Assembly (NCBI GenBank): GCA_002426755.1
Contig: DINI01000029.1
Location: 36,034 to 41,236 of the forward strand
Source: Flavobacteriaceae bacterium UBA5544
GTDB lineage: Bacteria > Bacteroidota > Bacteroidia > Flavobacteriales > Flavobacteriaceae
Direction: 5' to 3'
DNA length: 5,203 nucleotides
The position numbers and the translations under genes are program-made. Shown here in pieces: positions 1 through 5,203 of this stretch. The notes beneath the pieces were generated by a model. It did no database searches and had not been told where the DNA came from. It saw only the letters and a list, made by a program, of their open reading frames with translations. Each line of letters starts with the position of its first letter. The first letter of the stretch is position 1.

Positions 1-80
1 CAATAAGGACAATAGGGATAGTGCGCCTCAAAACGCTGATTGCAATTGGAACACTCAATGGTTGGTTTTGGCATGGTCAT
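1..80 (-). CDS. Zinc-ribbon protein, N-terminal fragment (runs off left edge)
   Basis: Reading the minus strand from the ATG at 80-78 gives an open frame to the window edge, starting MTMPKPTIECSNCNQ. A second ATG at 74-72 (MPKPT...) is an equally plausible start. Two CxxC pairs are visible: CSNC, then CPYC, whose last residue is Cys or Trp because its codon is cut (TG-). Two spaced CxxC knuckles after a short N-terminal lead are typical of a zinc ribbon, which binds one structural zinc. In flavobacteria such ribbons often precede a membrane or other domain, but nothing beyond about 27 residues is visible, so function is unknown. The gene lies downstream of the deacetylase in the same direction with an 85-nt gap, so co-transcription is possible. 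A 12-bp inverted repeat ends one base before the start codon. Confidence 0.7.
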   Translation of the reverse strand, partial: MTMPKPTIECSNCNQRFEAHYPYCPY

Positions 81-81
81 C

Positions 82-131
82 AATTGATGGATATAAATGT
101 AGTAAAATTCTAAATAGATTATCCATCAATT
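82..131 (-). repeat. 12-bp inverted repeat abutting the zinc-ribbon gene start
   Basis: AATTGATGGATA at 82-93 is the exact reverse complement of TATCCATCAATT at 120-131, with a 26-nt AT-rich spacer. In the minus-strand transcript the 3' arm ends one base before the ATG at 80-78, so the hairpin would cover the ribosome-binding region. The proximal arm also lies within a smaller perfect palindrome, CATCAATTGATG (78-89), which overlaps the start codon. It has no T-tract, so it does not look like a terminator for the deacetylase. It could be a translation-controlling hairpin or a dyad operator. Confidence 0.5.
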
Positions 132-165
132 TTAATATGCAAATGTATAAGAGAGTTAAAAAAAA

Positions 166-978
166 TTAACGGTGTTGCTTTATGTATTCCGTAGCTTCCT
201 TAAATGTAGTTATCCAAATTTCGTCCCTATGTTTATCTAAATATGCCAATAAGGCTTCATGGGCTTTGTTGCTGGTGGTCAAATATTCAGCTCCAACACC
301 ATGAAAGGTAAAGACGCCCAAGGTTTTTTTGTTTGAGACTGCCTGTACATACTCAATTAAGGCATCACCATCCAATTCGTTTGGAGCCCAAGAAGGCACA
401 TTATATATATCCATGGTATTTGGTGACAGCAGATTATCAAAGTTGACCTCTCCTCCTCTAGCCGCCGAAACGTATACATCAATAGAGTCTTTGTAGCTTT
501 TGCCGCCAGCAAGAAGTTGACTACAAGGGTAGGCATAGCTATGGGCATCATGTCCGTCCAAAGATTTCAGAAAACTATTTGCTAATTGTATTTCGGAATG
601 CATCTGTTCAACAGAATAAGTATCTAAATCATAATAAGATTTTACCCAATCCATATTGGGCAAGGATTTTTGACAAGGATGATAAACCGAATGGTTGCCC
701 AATTCGTGTCCCCTTTTAGAAAGTGCTTTCCATTGCTCCATATTTTCATACAGTGATGGCGAATTAAGTGTCACATAAAAAGTCGCTGTGAAGCCATAAT
801 CATCCAATAAAGGTGCGACGGTGTTGATATGACTGGGCAACCCATCATCATAGGTTAAACAAATGGCCGCTTTGGCCCCATTGGGCCAAGTGAAATTATC
901 ATCGTGTTGGGCAAACATAGAGGATGACAAAACAAACCATACGAAACAGCATATGGCAACTACACATCTGTACATCAT
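166..978 (-). CDS. Secreted polysaccharide deacetylase (NodB homology domain, CE4 type)
   Basis: This is predicted to be a metal-dependent deacetylase that removes N- or O-acetyl groups from a polysaccharide such as chitin, peptidoglycan or exopolysaccharide outside the cytoplasm. From the ATG at 978-976 the protein has 270 residues. Residues 1-23 form a signal peptide with a short MMYR n-region and a hydrophobic core. The NodB motifs appear in order. TYDDG at residues 42-46 carries the catalytic-base Asp and the metal-binding Asp. GNHSVYHP at about 94-101 carries the two metal His. YAYPCS at about 148-153 stands in for motif 3. TFHGVG at about 225-230 carries the motif 5 His. The motif 3 Arg of classical CE4 enzymes is not present, which is common in the YAYP-type branch. 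The open frame extends to an ATG at 1080, but that adds 34 basic and hydrophobic residues before a normal signal peptide, so the shorter start is preferred (the ATG at 975-973 is also possible). The substrate cannot be read from the sequence. Confidence 0.9.
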   Translation of the reverse strand: MMYRCVVAICCFVWFVLSSSMFAQHDDNFTWPNGAKAAICLTYDDGLPSHINTVAPLLDDYGFTATFYVTLNSPSLYENMEQWKALSKRGHELGNHSVYHPCQKSLPNMDWVKSYYDLDTYSVEQMHSEIQLANSFLKSLDGHDAHSYAYPCSQLLAGGKSYKDSIDVYVSAARGGEVNFDNLLSPNTMDIYNVPSWAPNELDGDALIEYVQAVSNKKTLGVFTFHGVGAEYLTTSNKAHEALLAYLDKHRDEIWITTFKEATEYIKQHR

Positions 979-1112
979 GAAATTTAGCTTTATTAATATC
1001 CGTTTGAAGTAAAAACTTCGAACAGAAAGTCTTGTAAATTTAATAAAAAACATGCACCTAATGCTCAATAAACCCGACATTCGAACCCGTATAAAAAGTT
1101 TTCATAAAAATC

Positions 1113-1128
1113 TTGGCACGCAAATTGG
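1113..1128 (+). promoter_or_regulatory. Sigma-54 (RpoN) -24/-12 promoter of the 1201 gene
   Basis: TTGGCACGCAAATTGG matches the RpoN consensus TTGGCACG-N4-TTGC. The -24 GG, the CACG block and the spacing to TTG are all exact. Only the last base differs (TTGG instead of TTGC). The predicted transcription start is near 1140, giving a leader of about 60 nt before the ATG at 1201. The same element, with ATACT immediately downstream, precedes the paralogous gene at 2274-2289. The required enhancer-binding protein would act from further upstream, in or near the spacer shared with the divergent deacetylase gene. Confidence 0.72.
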
Positions 1129-1200
1129 ATACTTGAAATGGTATAGCGTAAGCCGAAAAGCTTTTAACCAGAGTAGGCAAAATCTTAAATCCTTTTAATT

Positions 1201-1893
1201 ATGAAAACAAAAGTACTTTTTACAGCAATGGTGTTAATAGGATTAACATCTGCTAAAGCAAAAACAACCTTGGTTGTACCACAAGGTGTAGATGTTTACA
1301 ATTCAACACGCTATCATTATGCCGAACCAATCATGTTCATGGAACGAGGTGTTGAGTTTATGATTTTTCCTGATGGAAGTTTTGATTTCAATACCAATCC
1401 GGGGAATGCGTTTGGCAACTATAATGATACTTACAATGATAGTTATTATTATAGAAGTTCGAACAGCAGACGCGGTTCTGTAAACACTACGCAAGGCGCC
1501 CCTGGAACGGTAAGCCGAACGACCCATTACACACCATCGAATGCAGGACTTTTGATTCAACATGATTTTGATGGAAAAGTGAGACGTATAGGCAATGTAT
1601 TTATCAATTATGATAGAGATGGTAGAGTGAAACGTGTGGGAACCATTTATATGAGCTATAATCGTGGTGGTATGCTGTCCCAAGTAGGTGGATTGCGATT
1701 GACCTATAATAACTGGGGAGAAATTGTGAACAGTTACGGTAGCATCAACACCCATAATGCCCATTATAACCAAGCCTTGGGTCAAAACAACGGTTATGCC
1801 TATGGAACTTACGACCAACATGATGATGAGGATGAGTACTACTATTACAAACAAGGCAGCACCGTCCAAAAGCAAAAGAAAATCAAGAAATAG
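1201..1893 (+). CDS. Exported 16-residue-repeat protein, family unknown (paralogue of the 2326 gene)
   Basis: A 230-residue protein that I do not recognise as a named family. Residues 1-20 form a clear signal peptide (MKTKVLFTAMVLIG..., A-x-A before the cut after TSAKA), so the mature protein is periplasmic or secreted. Residues 50-63 read GVEFMIFPDGSFDF, a signature shared with the next gene. A linker rich in Asn, Tyr, Ser and Gly follows. Residues 121-185 are tandem 16-residue units of the form Y[DN]xxGxVxxxGxxxxx; the anchor positions are 121, 137, 153, 169 and 185 (His, Tyr, Tyr, Tyr, His). The pattern resembles YD/RHS-type beta repeats, but homology to them is not claimed. The C-terminus has an acidic-Tyr patch (DQHDDEDEYYYY, 205-216) and ends in a Lys-rich tail (QKQKKIKK). 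The gene has its own sigma-54-like promoter and its own terminator, so it is probably monocistronic. A role in the cell envelope is inference only. Confidence 0.9.
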   Translation: MKTKVLFTAMVLIGLTSAKAKTTLVVPQGVDVYNSTRYHYAEPIMFMERGVEFMIFPDGSFDFNTNPGNAFGNYNDTYNDSYYYRSSNSRRGSVNTTQGAPGTVSRTTHYTPSNAGLLIQHDFDGKVRRIGNVFINYDRDGRVKRVGTIYMSYNRGGMLSQVGGLRLTYNNWGEIVNSYGSINTHNAHYNQALGQNNGYAYGTYDQHDDEDEYYYYKQGSTVQKQKKIKK

Positions 1894-1914
1894 CATCTAC
1901 TTATTGTTGAACTT

Positions 1915-1954
1915 AAAACCCTGAAGACCTTTCCCTAAGGCTTCGGGGTTTTTG
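1915..1954 (+). terminator. Intrinsic terminator after the 1201 gene
   Basis: Twelve base pairs form between 1915-1926 (AAAACCCTGAAG) and 1941-1952 (CTTCGGGGTTTT), including one G-U wobble. They are extended by CCTT/AAGG (1928-1931 with 1937-1940) across a single bulged A, leaving a 5-nt loop. The 3' arm runs into TTTTT. The hairpin starts 22 nt after the stop codon. The wobble pair (T1922-G1945) forms only in the plus-strand transcript, which fits termination of this gene. Confidence 0.88.
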
Positions 1955-2273
1955 CTTTATTGAACAAAACCATTGGGCAATAAGCCTGTGATTCTATTCG
2001 TATCCTTGCCCTTACATATAAAAATGATTTAAAAAAAATGTGATTTTTACAACTGAAAAAGATTGAAATTAAAATTGAATCAATGAATTTCGATCTCAGT
2101 TCCATATGCTCTCCTTATTTATACTGTAACTCCAAGCCATCTCATATTGAAAACCAAGCCATTTAGGAGTAATTAAAAATCTTTATATCTCGAAGGTGTT
2201 AATAAATTAATTTCTTTTCAGACAATAAAATAAACATATTAATTATCAATGACTTAAGATTATGAATTCTTTT
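1955..2273. other. Gene-free interval between the two paralogues
   Basis: No supportable gene lies here in any frame. The stretch is very AT-rich with many stop codons. It contains ATTGAA copies at 2062-2067 and 2074-2079 (12-nt period), a 9-nt direct repeat at 2132-2162, and a CTTAAG palindrome at 2253-2258. Its likely job is to carry regulatory DNA for the sigma-54-type promoter that follows, because enhancer-binding proteins usually bind about 80-200 nt upstream of such promoters. No binding site for a named regulator is recognised. Confidence 0.5.
2132..2162 (+). repeat. Direct repeat CCAAGCCAT x2, 22 nt apart
   Basis: CCAAGCCAT occurs at 2132-2140 and again at 2154-2162. The start-to-start distance is 22 nt, or about two turns of B-DNA. 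The copies lie about 110-140 nt upstream of the -24 element at 2274. That position and phasing would suit an upstream activator site for a sigma-54-dependent promoter, but with only two copies chance cannot be excluded. No copy was found upstream of the paralogous gene. Confidence 0.35.
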
Positions 2274-2289
2274 TTGGCACGTTGTTTGA
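2274..2289 (+). promoter_or_regulatory. Sigma-54 (RpoN) -24/-12 promoter of the 2326 gene
   Basis: TTGGCACGTTGTTTGA matches TTGGCACG-N4-TTGC at every fixed position except the last (A for C). It is followed by ATACT (2290-2294), exactly as in the promoter of the upstream paralogue. With the final motif base at -12, transcription would start near 2301. That leaves no leader for the ATG at 2302 but about 25 nt for the ATG at 2326, which supports the latter as the start codon. Confidence 0.72.
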
Positions 2290-2325
2290 ATACTACTAAT
2301 TATGTTAAACTTAAAACAAACACTC

Positions 2326-3498
2326 ATGAAAAAATTAGCTTTAGTTTTTACTGCAGTGTTCCTAGTCGGAGCAACAGTAAGCGCAAAAACCACCAACGCC
2401 CTTGAAGCCAATTCTTCTATTACTAACTTTAATAGAGGCTATGGCAATTCGTTCATCTTTACCGAAGGTGGTATTGAGTTTTCTGTATTTCCAGACGGTC
2501 AGTTCGACTTTTATGCACCAAATTACGGTCCCGATGTCAATGTTTCCATCAATACTCCAAATGTATCGTTCAGTTTCAATAATGGTTATGATTATAGTCC
2601 TTATGTACAATACGATGACTTCGGAGCAATTATTCAAATAGAAAACACACCTATTTATTATGACTTTTATGGCCGCGTAACACAAATAGGGAACGTAGAT
2701 ATCAATTATACCAGTTATGGTCGTGTGTCACGTATTGGTGGCTTGCACATCTATTATAATAGCTACCACACCTATACACATTACACGGGTTACATTAATG
2801 TTTATAATAGAGCTTATGTGTATAGGCCTTGGCATGTATATTATGCAGTCCCTGCTCCAAGTTACTGTGTCGTATATGCACGTCCGTACAGACAATATTA
2901 CAAACCTGTCCGTTACCACTATTACAGACCTTACTCAAACAATTATAGACAACCTGTTAGTTACACCTACAGAAATACAAGTAAAGCATCCGGTCGTAGA
3001 GGAACTACAGTGGCGACAAGCAGAATTAGCGACAGATACCGTCAAGAAGCCACAACAACTAGAAGTAATTCCGTTGCGGATAGAAGTAACTCTCGTAACT
3101 CGCAAGTAAGCAATACGCGTACTGCAACCAGGACTAATGCTACTACATCTAGAGGGAATCAATCCACAAGAAGTTCTAGTGATCGTAGTATAAGTAGTTC
3201 AACTTCCACAAGAGCAAATCAAAATACTAGGGCAGCTTCCTCAAATGGAAATACTCGTGCAACAACGAGACCAAGTGTTTCTAACAATAGCAGGTCTCAG
3301 ACAACTCAAAGACAGCCTGTAACAAGAAATATAACTTCGGTATCAAAGAATACGAGCAGTGTTAAAAGTTTGCCAAAGGGAAAACCGAACACTTCAAATA
3401 ATCGTATATCTAGTACAAAGCAACAACAAAGAAGTGGCTCATCACAAGCGAAGAAACAACCAAGCTCGCGTTCTACTTCGAGAAGAGGAAACTTATAA
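2326..3498 (+). CDS. Exported repeat protein with Tyr-rich segment and long basic Ser/Arg/Thr/Asn tail, family unknown
   Basis: A 390-residue protein that I do not recognise as a named family. The frame opens at an ATG at 2302, but the ATG at 2326 is chosen because it gives a textbook signal peptide (MKKLALVFTAVFLVGATVSA, cut before KTT) and because the promoter places transcription start at about 2301. Residues 49-62 read GIEFSVFPDGQFDF, the signature shared with the 1201 gene. Tandem 16-residue units follow, with Tyr anchors at exactly 96, 112, 128, 144 and 160. Two units carry YGRVxxIG. Residues 162-217 are Tyr-rich (16 Tyr in about 55 residues, with many Arg and Pro). Residues 218-390 are low complexity: Ser, Thr, Asn, Gln and Arg with only four acidic residues, so strongly basic and probably disordered. 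This tail is absent from the paralogue. It might bind anionic polysaccharide, nucleic acid or the cell surface, but that is inference. Confidence 0.9.
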   Translation: MKKLALVFTAVFLVGATVSAKTTNALEANSSITNFNRGYGNSFIFTEGGIEFSVFPDGQFDFYAPNYGPDVNVSINTPNVSFSFNNGYDYSPYVQYDDFGAIIQIENTPIYYDFYGRVTQIGNVDINYTSYGRVSRIGGLHIYYNSYHTYTHYTGYINVYNRAYVYRPWHVYYAVPAPSYCVVYARPYRQYYKPVRYHYYRPYSNNYRQPVSYTYRNTSKASGRRGTTVATSRISDRYRQEATTTRSNSVADRSNSRNSQVSNTRTATRTNATTSRGNQSTRSSSDRSISSSTSTRANQNTRAASSNGNTRATTRPSVSNNSRSQTTQRQPVTRNITSVSKNTSSVKSLPKGKPNTSNNRISSTKQQQRSGSSQAKKQPSSRSTSRRGNL

Positions 3499-3528
3499 AG
3501 ATATTTAAAATTTTGGTTGGTTAGTTGG

Positions 3529-3579
3529 AAAGTCCTGCATGAAGTATGCCTCAAAGCACCTTGCGGGGCTTTTCTTTTC
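3529..3579 (+). terminator. Intrinsic terminator after the 2326 gene
   Basis: AAAGTCCTGCA (3529-3539) pairs along its full length with TGCGGGGCTTT (3562-3572), giving 11 bp including two G-U wobbles. A 22-nt loop can fold weakly further. A T-rich run (CTTTTCTTTTC) follows. On the minus strand the two wobbles become C-A mismatches, so the hairpin is better suited to stopping plus-strand transcripts. It may still help separate this gene from the convergent flippase gene, whose stop codon lies about 20 nt away. Confidence 0.8.
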
Positions 3580-3593
3580 AATAAACTCAAGAA

Positions 3594-5051
3594 TTATTTT
3601 AGTTTCAAATACTTTCTTATTACAACAGAAATATCTTCAGACACATTCATCCTTAAAATAACCATCACATAAAAAATTGTAATCAATAAAGATTTTAAAA
3701 CAATATTGGCAATGGGATGAAATGGAAAGTCCCAAAAATAAAATAGCACGATAGTGACAATCAACAATACCAACACTTTGCCCGTTTCAGCATTAAAAGG
3801 CATCATATTGAATTTCTTCTTCACAAAATAAATCTTGATGGTATTATATATTGAAATTGCCAAAAAAGTCGCAAATGCTGAACCATTGATTCCAAACATT
3901 GGGATAAAGAGCATATTCAACAAAACAGTTAGAATCGTTAAAATGACACCAAACAATAACACCACACGATAATAATCGCTATTGAATAGTACAACATTGT
4001 TGCATCCCATTAAATTGTCATATAGCTTGGCAACGCTCACCAAAAAAACCACGATGAGGCCGCCACTAAACTCTTTGGGAATTAGATGATACATTTCATT
4101 GATATTCAACACAATCAATAAAAAGATAAAACCGCCAATCACAAAAAGGGTCTGTGAGCTTCTCACATACAAATCCTTCAATGCAACTTTATTTTTATCA
4201 TTGAGAAATTTTGCTGTTAACGGTTGCAAAATTTGTTGCATTGCTCTAGAAGGAACCGCAATCACAGTGGCAATATAGATGGCTACACCATAATAAGCAA
4301 CCTTCTCTATGGCCATATAAGAACCGAGCATGAAAGAATCGATATCTAAAATAATCGTTGCAATTGAACCAGCAATAATTATTAATGAAGAATATTTAAG
4401 GATGGCGCCGACATTCTCAACTCTATTAAAGCGAAAAACAGGCAAACGAACGCTGAATGCATATAGCATCATCACTATCATTCTTAAGATGTAAACAATT
4501 ACAACCCCAATGATAAATTCTTCAACATTTATCCAGTCAAAATTTATTGCAAATAGCAATATCATTACACCAACTCTATGAAAAACTTCTTTCATAAAGT
4601 TGCCAAATACAGTCAACATCTGTGTTTTTGACCAGGCAAAAAACACTTCAAAATAAGCCATTGCCACTGCAGAAACATAAATATACCAGACATAGTCCTT
4701 AATTATTGGGTTCTTTTTTGAAAGTAGTTCACCAATAATTTCATAAGAGAATATACCAACGATCCCTATTGGAATAATCAATAACAAAGGCAAAAACAAC
4801 ATCAACGTGAGAAAACTATTGAGCGAGTTTTTTGTTTTGAACGTAGAGTAAAATTTAACGAGCGTATTGTGAACTCCAAACGCCATTAGAGGCATCATAA
4901 TATTCGCAGTTGAAAGCATATAAGCCACCAAACCATAATAGACATCAGAAATAAAATAAGTATACAAAAACAGGGTATTGATGGCACCTATACCAAAACC
5001 AAGATAGGTTGTGATTGTATTTTTAAAAGATTGGTTGGTGACAATTCCCAT
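3594..5051 (-). CDS. Polysaccharide/lipid-linked oligosaccharide flippase (Wzx/MATE-like, MOP superfamily)
   Basis: This is predicted to be an inner-membrane flippase that moves lipid-linked glycan units across the cytoplasmic membrane for O-antigen, capsule or exopolysaccharide assembly. The protein has 485 residues, normal for the family. About 14 hydrophobic helices can be placed, near residues 13-33, 38-60, 79-105, 120-140, 155-172, 178-200, 220-236, 251-268, 300-317, 331-348, 362-386, 389-410, 425-441 and 446-466. The first helix pair, the loop motif FGVHNTLVKFYS (58-69) and the FGINGSAFAT segment (386-395) before a late helix are typical of the polysaccharide-biosynthesis branch. Charged loops such as KFLNDKNK (281-288) separate the two halves. 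The start ATG at 5051-5049 overlaps the stop of the upstream gene as TAATG, which implies one operon and translational coupling. It converges with the 2326 gene. Its glycan substrate cannot be deduced here. Confidence 0.92.
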   Translation of the reverse strand: MGIVTNQSFKNTITTYLGFGIGAINTLFLYTYFISDVYYGLVAYMLSTANIMMPLMAFGVHNTLVKFYSTFKTKNSLNSFLTLMLFLPLLLIIPIGIVGIFSYEIIGELLSKKNPIIKDYVWYIYVSAVAMAYFEVFFAWSKTQMLTVFGNFMKEVFHRVGVMILLFAINFDWINVEEFIIGVVIVYILRMIVMMLYAFSVRLPVFRFNRVENVGAILKYSSLIIIAGSIATIILDIDSFMLGSYMAIEKVAYYGVAIYIATVIAVPSRAMQQILQPLTAKFLNDKNKVALKDLYVRSSQTLFVIGGFIFLLIVLNINEMYHLIPKEFSGGLIVVFLVSVAKLYDNLMGCNNVVLFNSDYYRVVLLFGVILTILTVLLNMLFIPMFGINGSAFATFLAISIYNTIKIYFVKKKFNMMPFNAETGKVLVLLIVTIVLFYFWDFPFHPIANIVLKSLLITIFYVMVILRMNVSEDISVVIRKYLKLK

Positions 5052-5203
5052 TAGATAAGTTCTGACAAGGTTTTTGTTAATTCTTTTCTGCTGTAAGGTT
5101 TTAAACCGACCGGGCTTGTTTTCAATTCATTTTGTTTAAATGCTTCAAAATACGTCAAAATTTGCGACTTTAATTCCTCCTTGGCATCATAATAAAAATA
5201 GGT
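5051..5203 (-). CDS. C-terminal 50 residues of an upstream gene, possibly a glycosyltransferase (runs off right edge)
   Basis: From the window edge at 5203 the minus strand is open for 50 codons and ends at TAA 5053-5051. That stop shares one base with the ATG of the flippase gene. The peptide starts TYFYYDAKEELKSQI and ends RKELTKTLSELI. The pattern YFxxDxxEELKxxI, about 25 residues, then YSRKELTKxLxELI resembles the C-terminal helices of GT4/GT1-type glycosyltransferases. No catalytic motif lies inside the window, so the product assignment is weak. That it is a real gene is better supported: the frame is open throughout, the codon choice looks coding, and it is tightly coupled to the flippase. 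Confidence 0.75.
   Translation of the reverse strand, partial: TYFYYDAKEELKSQILTYFEAFKQNELKTSPVGLKPYSRKELTKTLSELI

Noticed and set aside
61..76. TTTTGGCATGGTCATC considered as another sigma-54 promoter
   Set aside because: It lacks CACG and has no TTGC at the required spacing. It lies inside the zinc-ribbon coding sequence.
979..1080. N-terminal 34-residue extension of the deacetylase
   Set aside because: The extension is basic and hydrophobic and precedes a normal signal peptide, which would make it internal. The shorter start at 978 is more credible, and the DNA has features of a regulatory spacer.
1561..1755. Assignment of the repeat proteins to the RHS/YD toxin family
   Set aside because: Only the Y-D-x-x-G-R-[VI] flavour is shared. 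The proteins are small, have no RHS core or toxin domain, and the unit length is a strict 16.
1303..1896. 197-residue minus-strand open frame antisense to the 1201 gene
   Set aside because: Its hydrophobic Ile/Val/Thr-rich translation is what the antisense of Tyr/Asn/Asp-rich codons gives. The plus-strand frame has a signal peptide, a promoter, a terminator and a paralogue.
2199..2411. 70-residue minus-strand open frame across the second sigma-54-type promoter
   Set aside because: It overlaps a promoter and the start of a well-supported gene, and shows no recognisable domain.
2717..3109. 130-residue plus-strand open frame inside the 2326 gene, and similar overlapping frames at 2362-2685 and 2935-3162 (minus)
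   Set aside because: They are shadow frames within a low-complexity, stop-poor coding region, with no start context or recognisable domain of their own.
3306..3590. 94-residue minus-strand open frame between the convergent genes
   Set aside because: It runs antisense through the 2326 gene's tail and through the terminator hairpin, and has no independent support.

Overview
The window looks like chromosomal DNA of a marine-type flavobacterium (phylum Bacteroidota). The evidence is the AT-rich composition, the lack of strong Shine-Dalgarno sequences before start codons, A/T-rich start contexts, and proteins of a style typical of Flavobacteriia. No mobile element, RNA gene or CRISPR array was seen. 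The genus cannot be named from this sequence.

Layout. At 1-80 (minus strand) is the N-terminus of a gene that runs off the left edge and encodes a protein beginning with two CxxC zinc-ribbon knuckles. At 166-978 (minus) is a secreted NodB-type polysaccharide deacetylase. A divergent spacer (979-1200) follows. Then come two plus-strand genes (1201-1893 and 2326-3498) encoding secreted paralogues of no recognised family. They share a 'G[VI]EFxxFPDGxFDF' signature and a block of tandem 16-residue repeats. Each gene ends in its own intrinsic terminator. Convergent to them, at 3594-5051 (minus), is a 14-helix Wzx/MATE-like polysaccharide flippase. It is coupled through a TAATG overlap to the C-terminus of an upstream gene that enters from the right edge, possibly a glycosyltransferase.

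The most notable signal is regulatory. Both paralogues are preceded by the same element, TTGGCACG-N4-TTG-N-ATACT, which matches the -24/-12 promoter of sigma-54 (RpoN). In the second gene the predicted transcription start (about 2301) falls directly on the upstream ATG at 2302, which favours the downstream ATG at 2326 as the true start. The two genes therefore look like a duplicated gene-plus-promoter pair, transcribed separately under an alternative sigma factor and encoding envelope or secreted proteins.

Functionally the window has an envelope and surface-polysaccharide theme: a secreted deacetylase, a flippase with an upstream partner, and two exported repeat proteins, one with a long basic Ser/Arg/Thr/Asn tail. 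That these loci act together is inference from proximity only.
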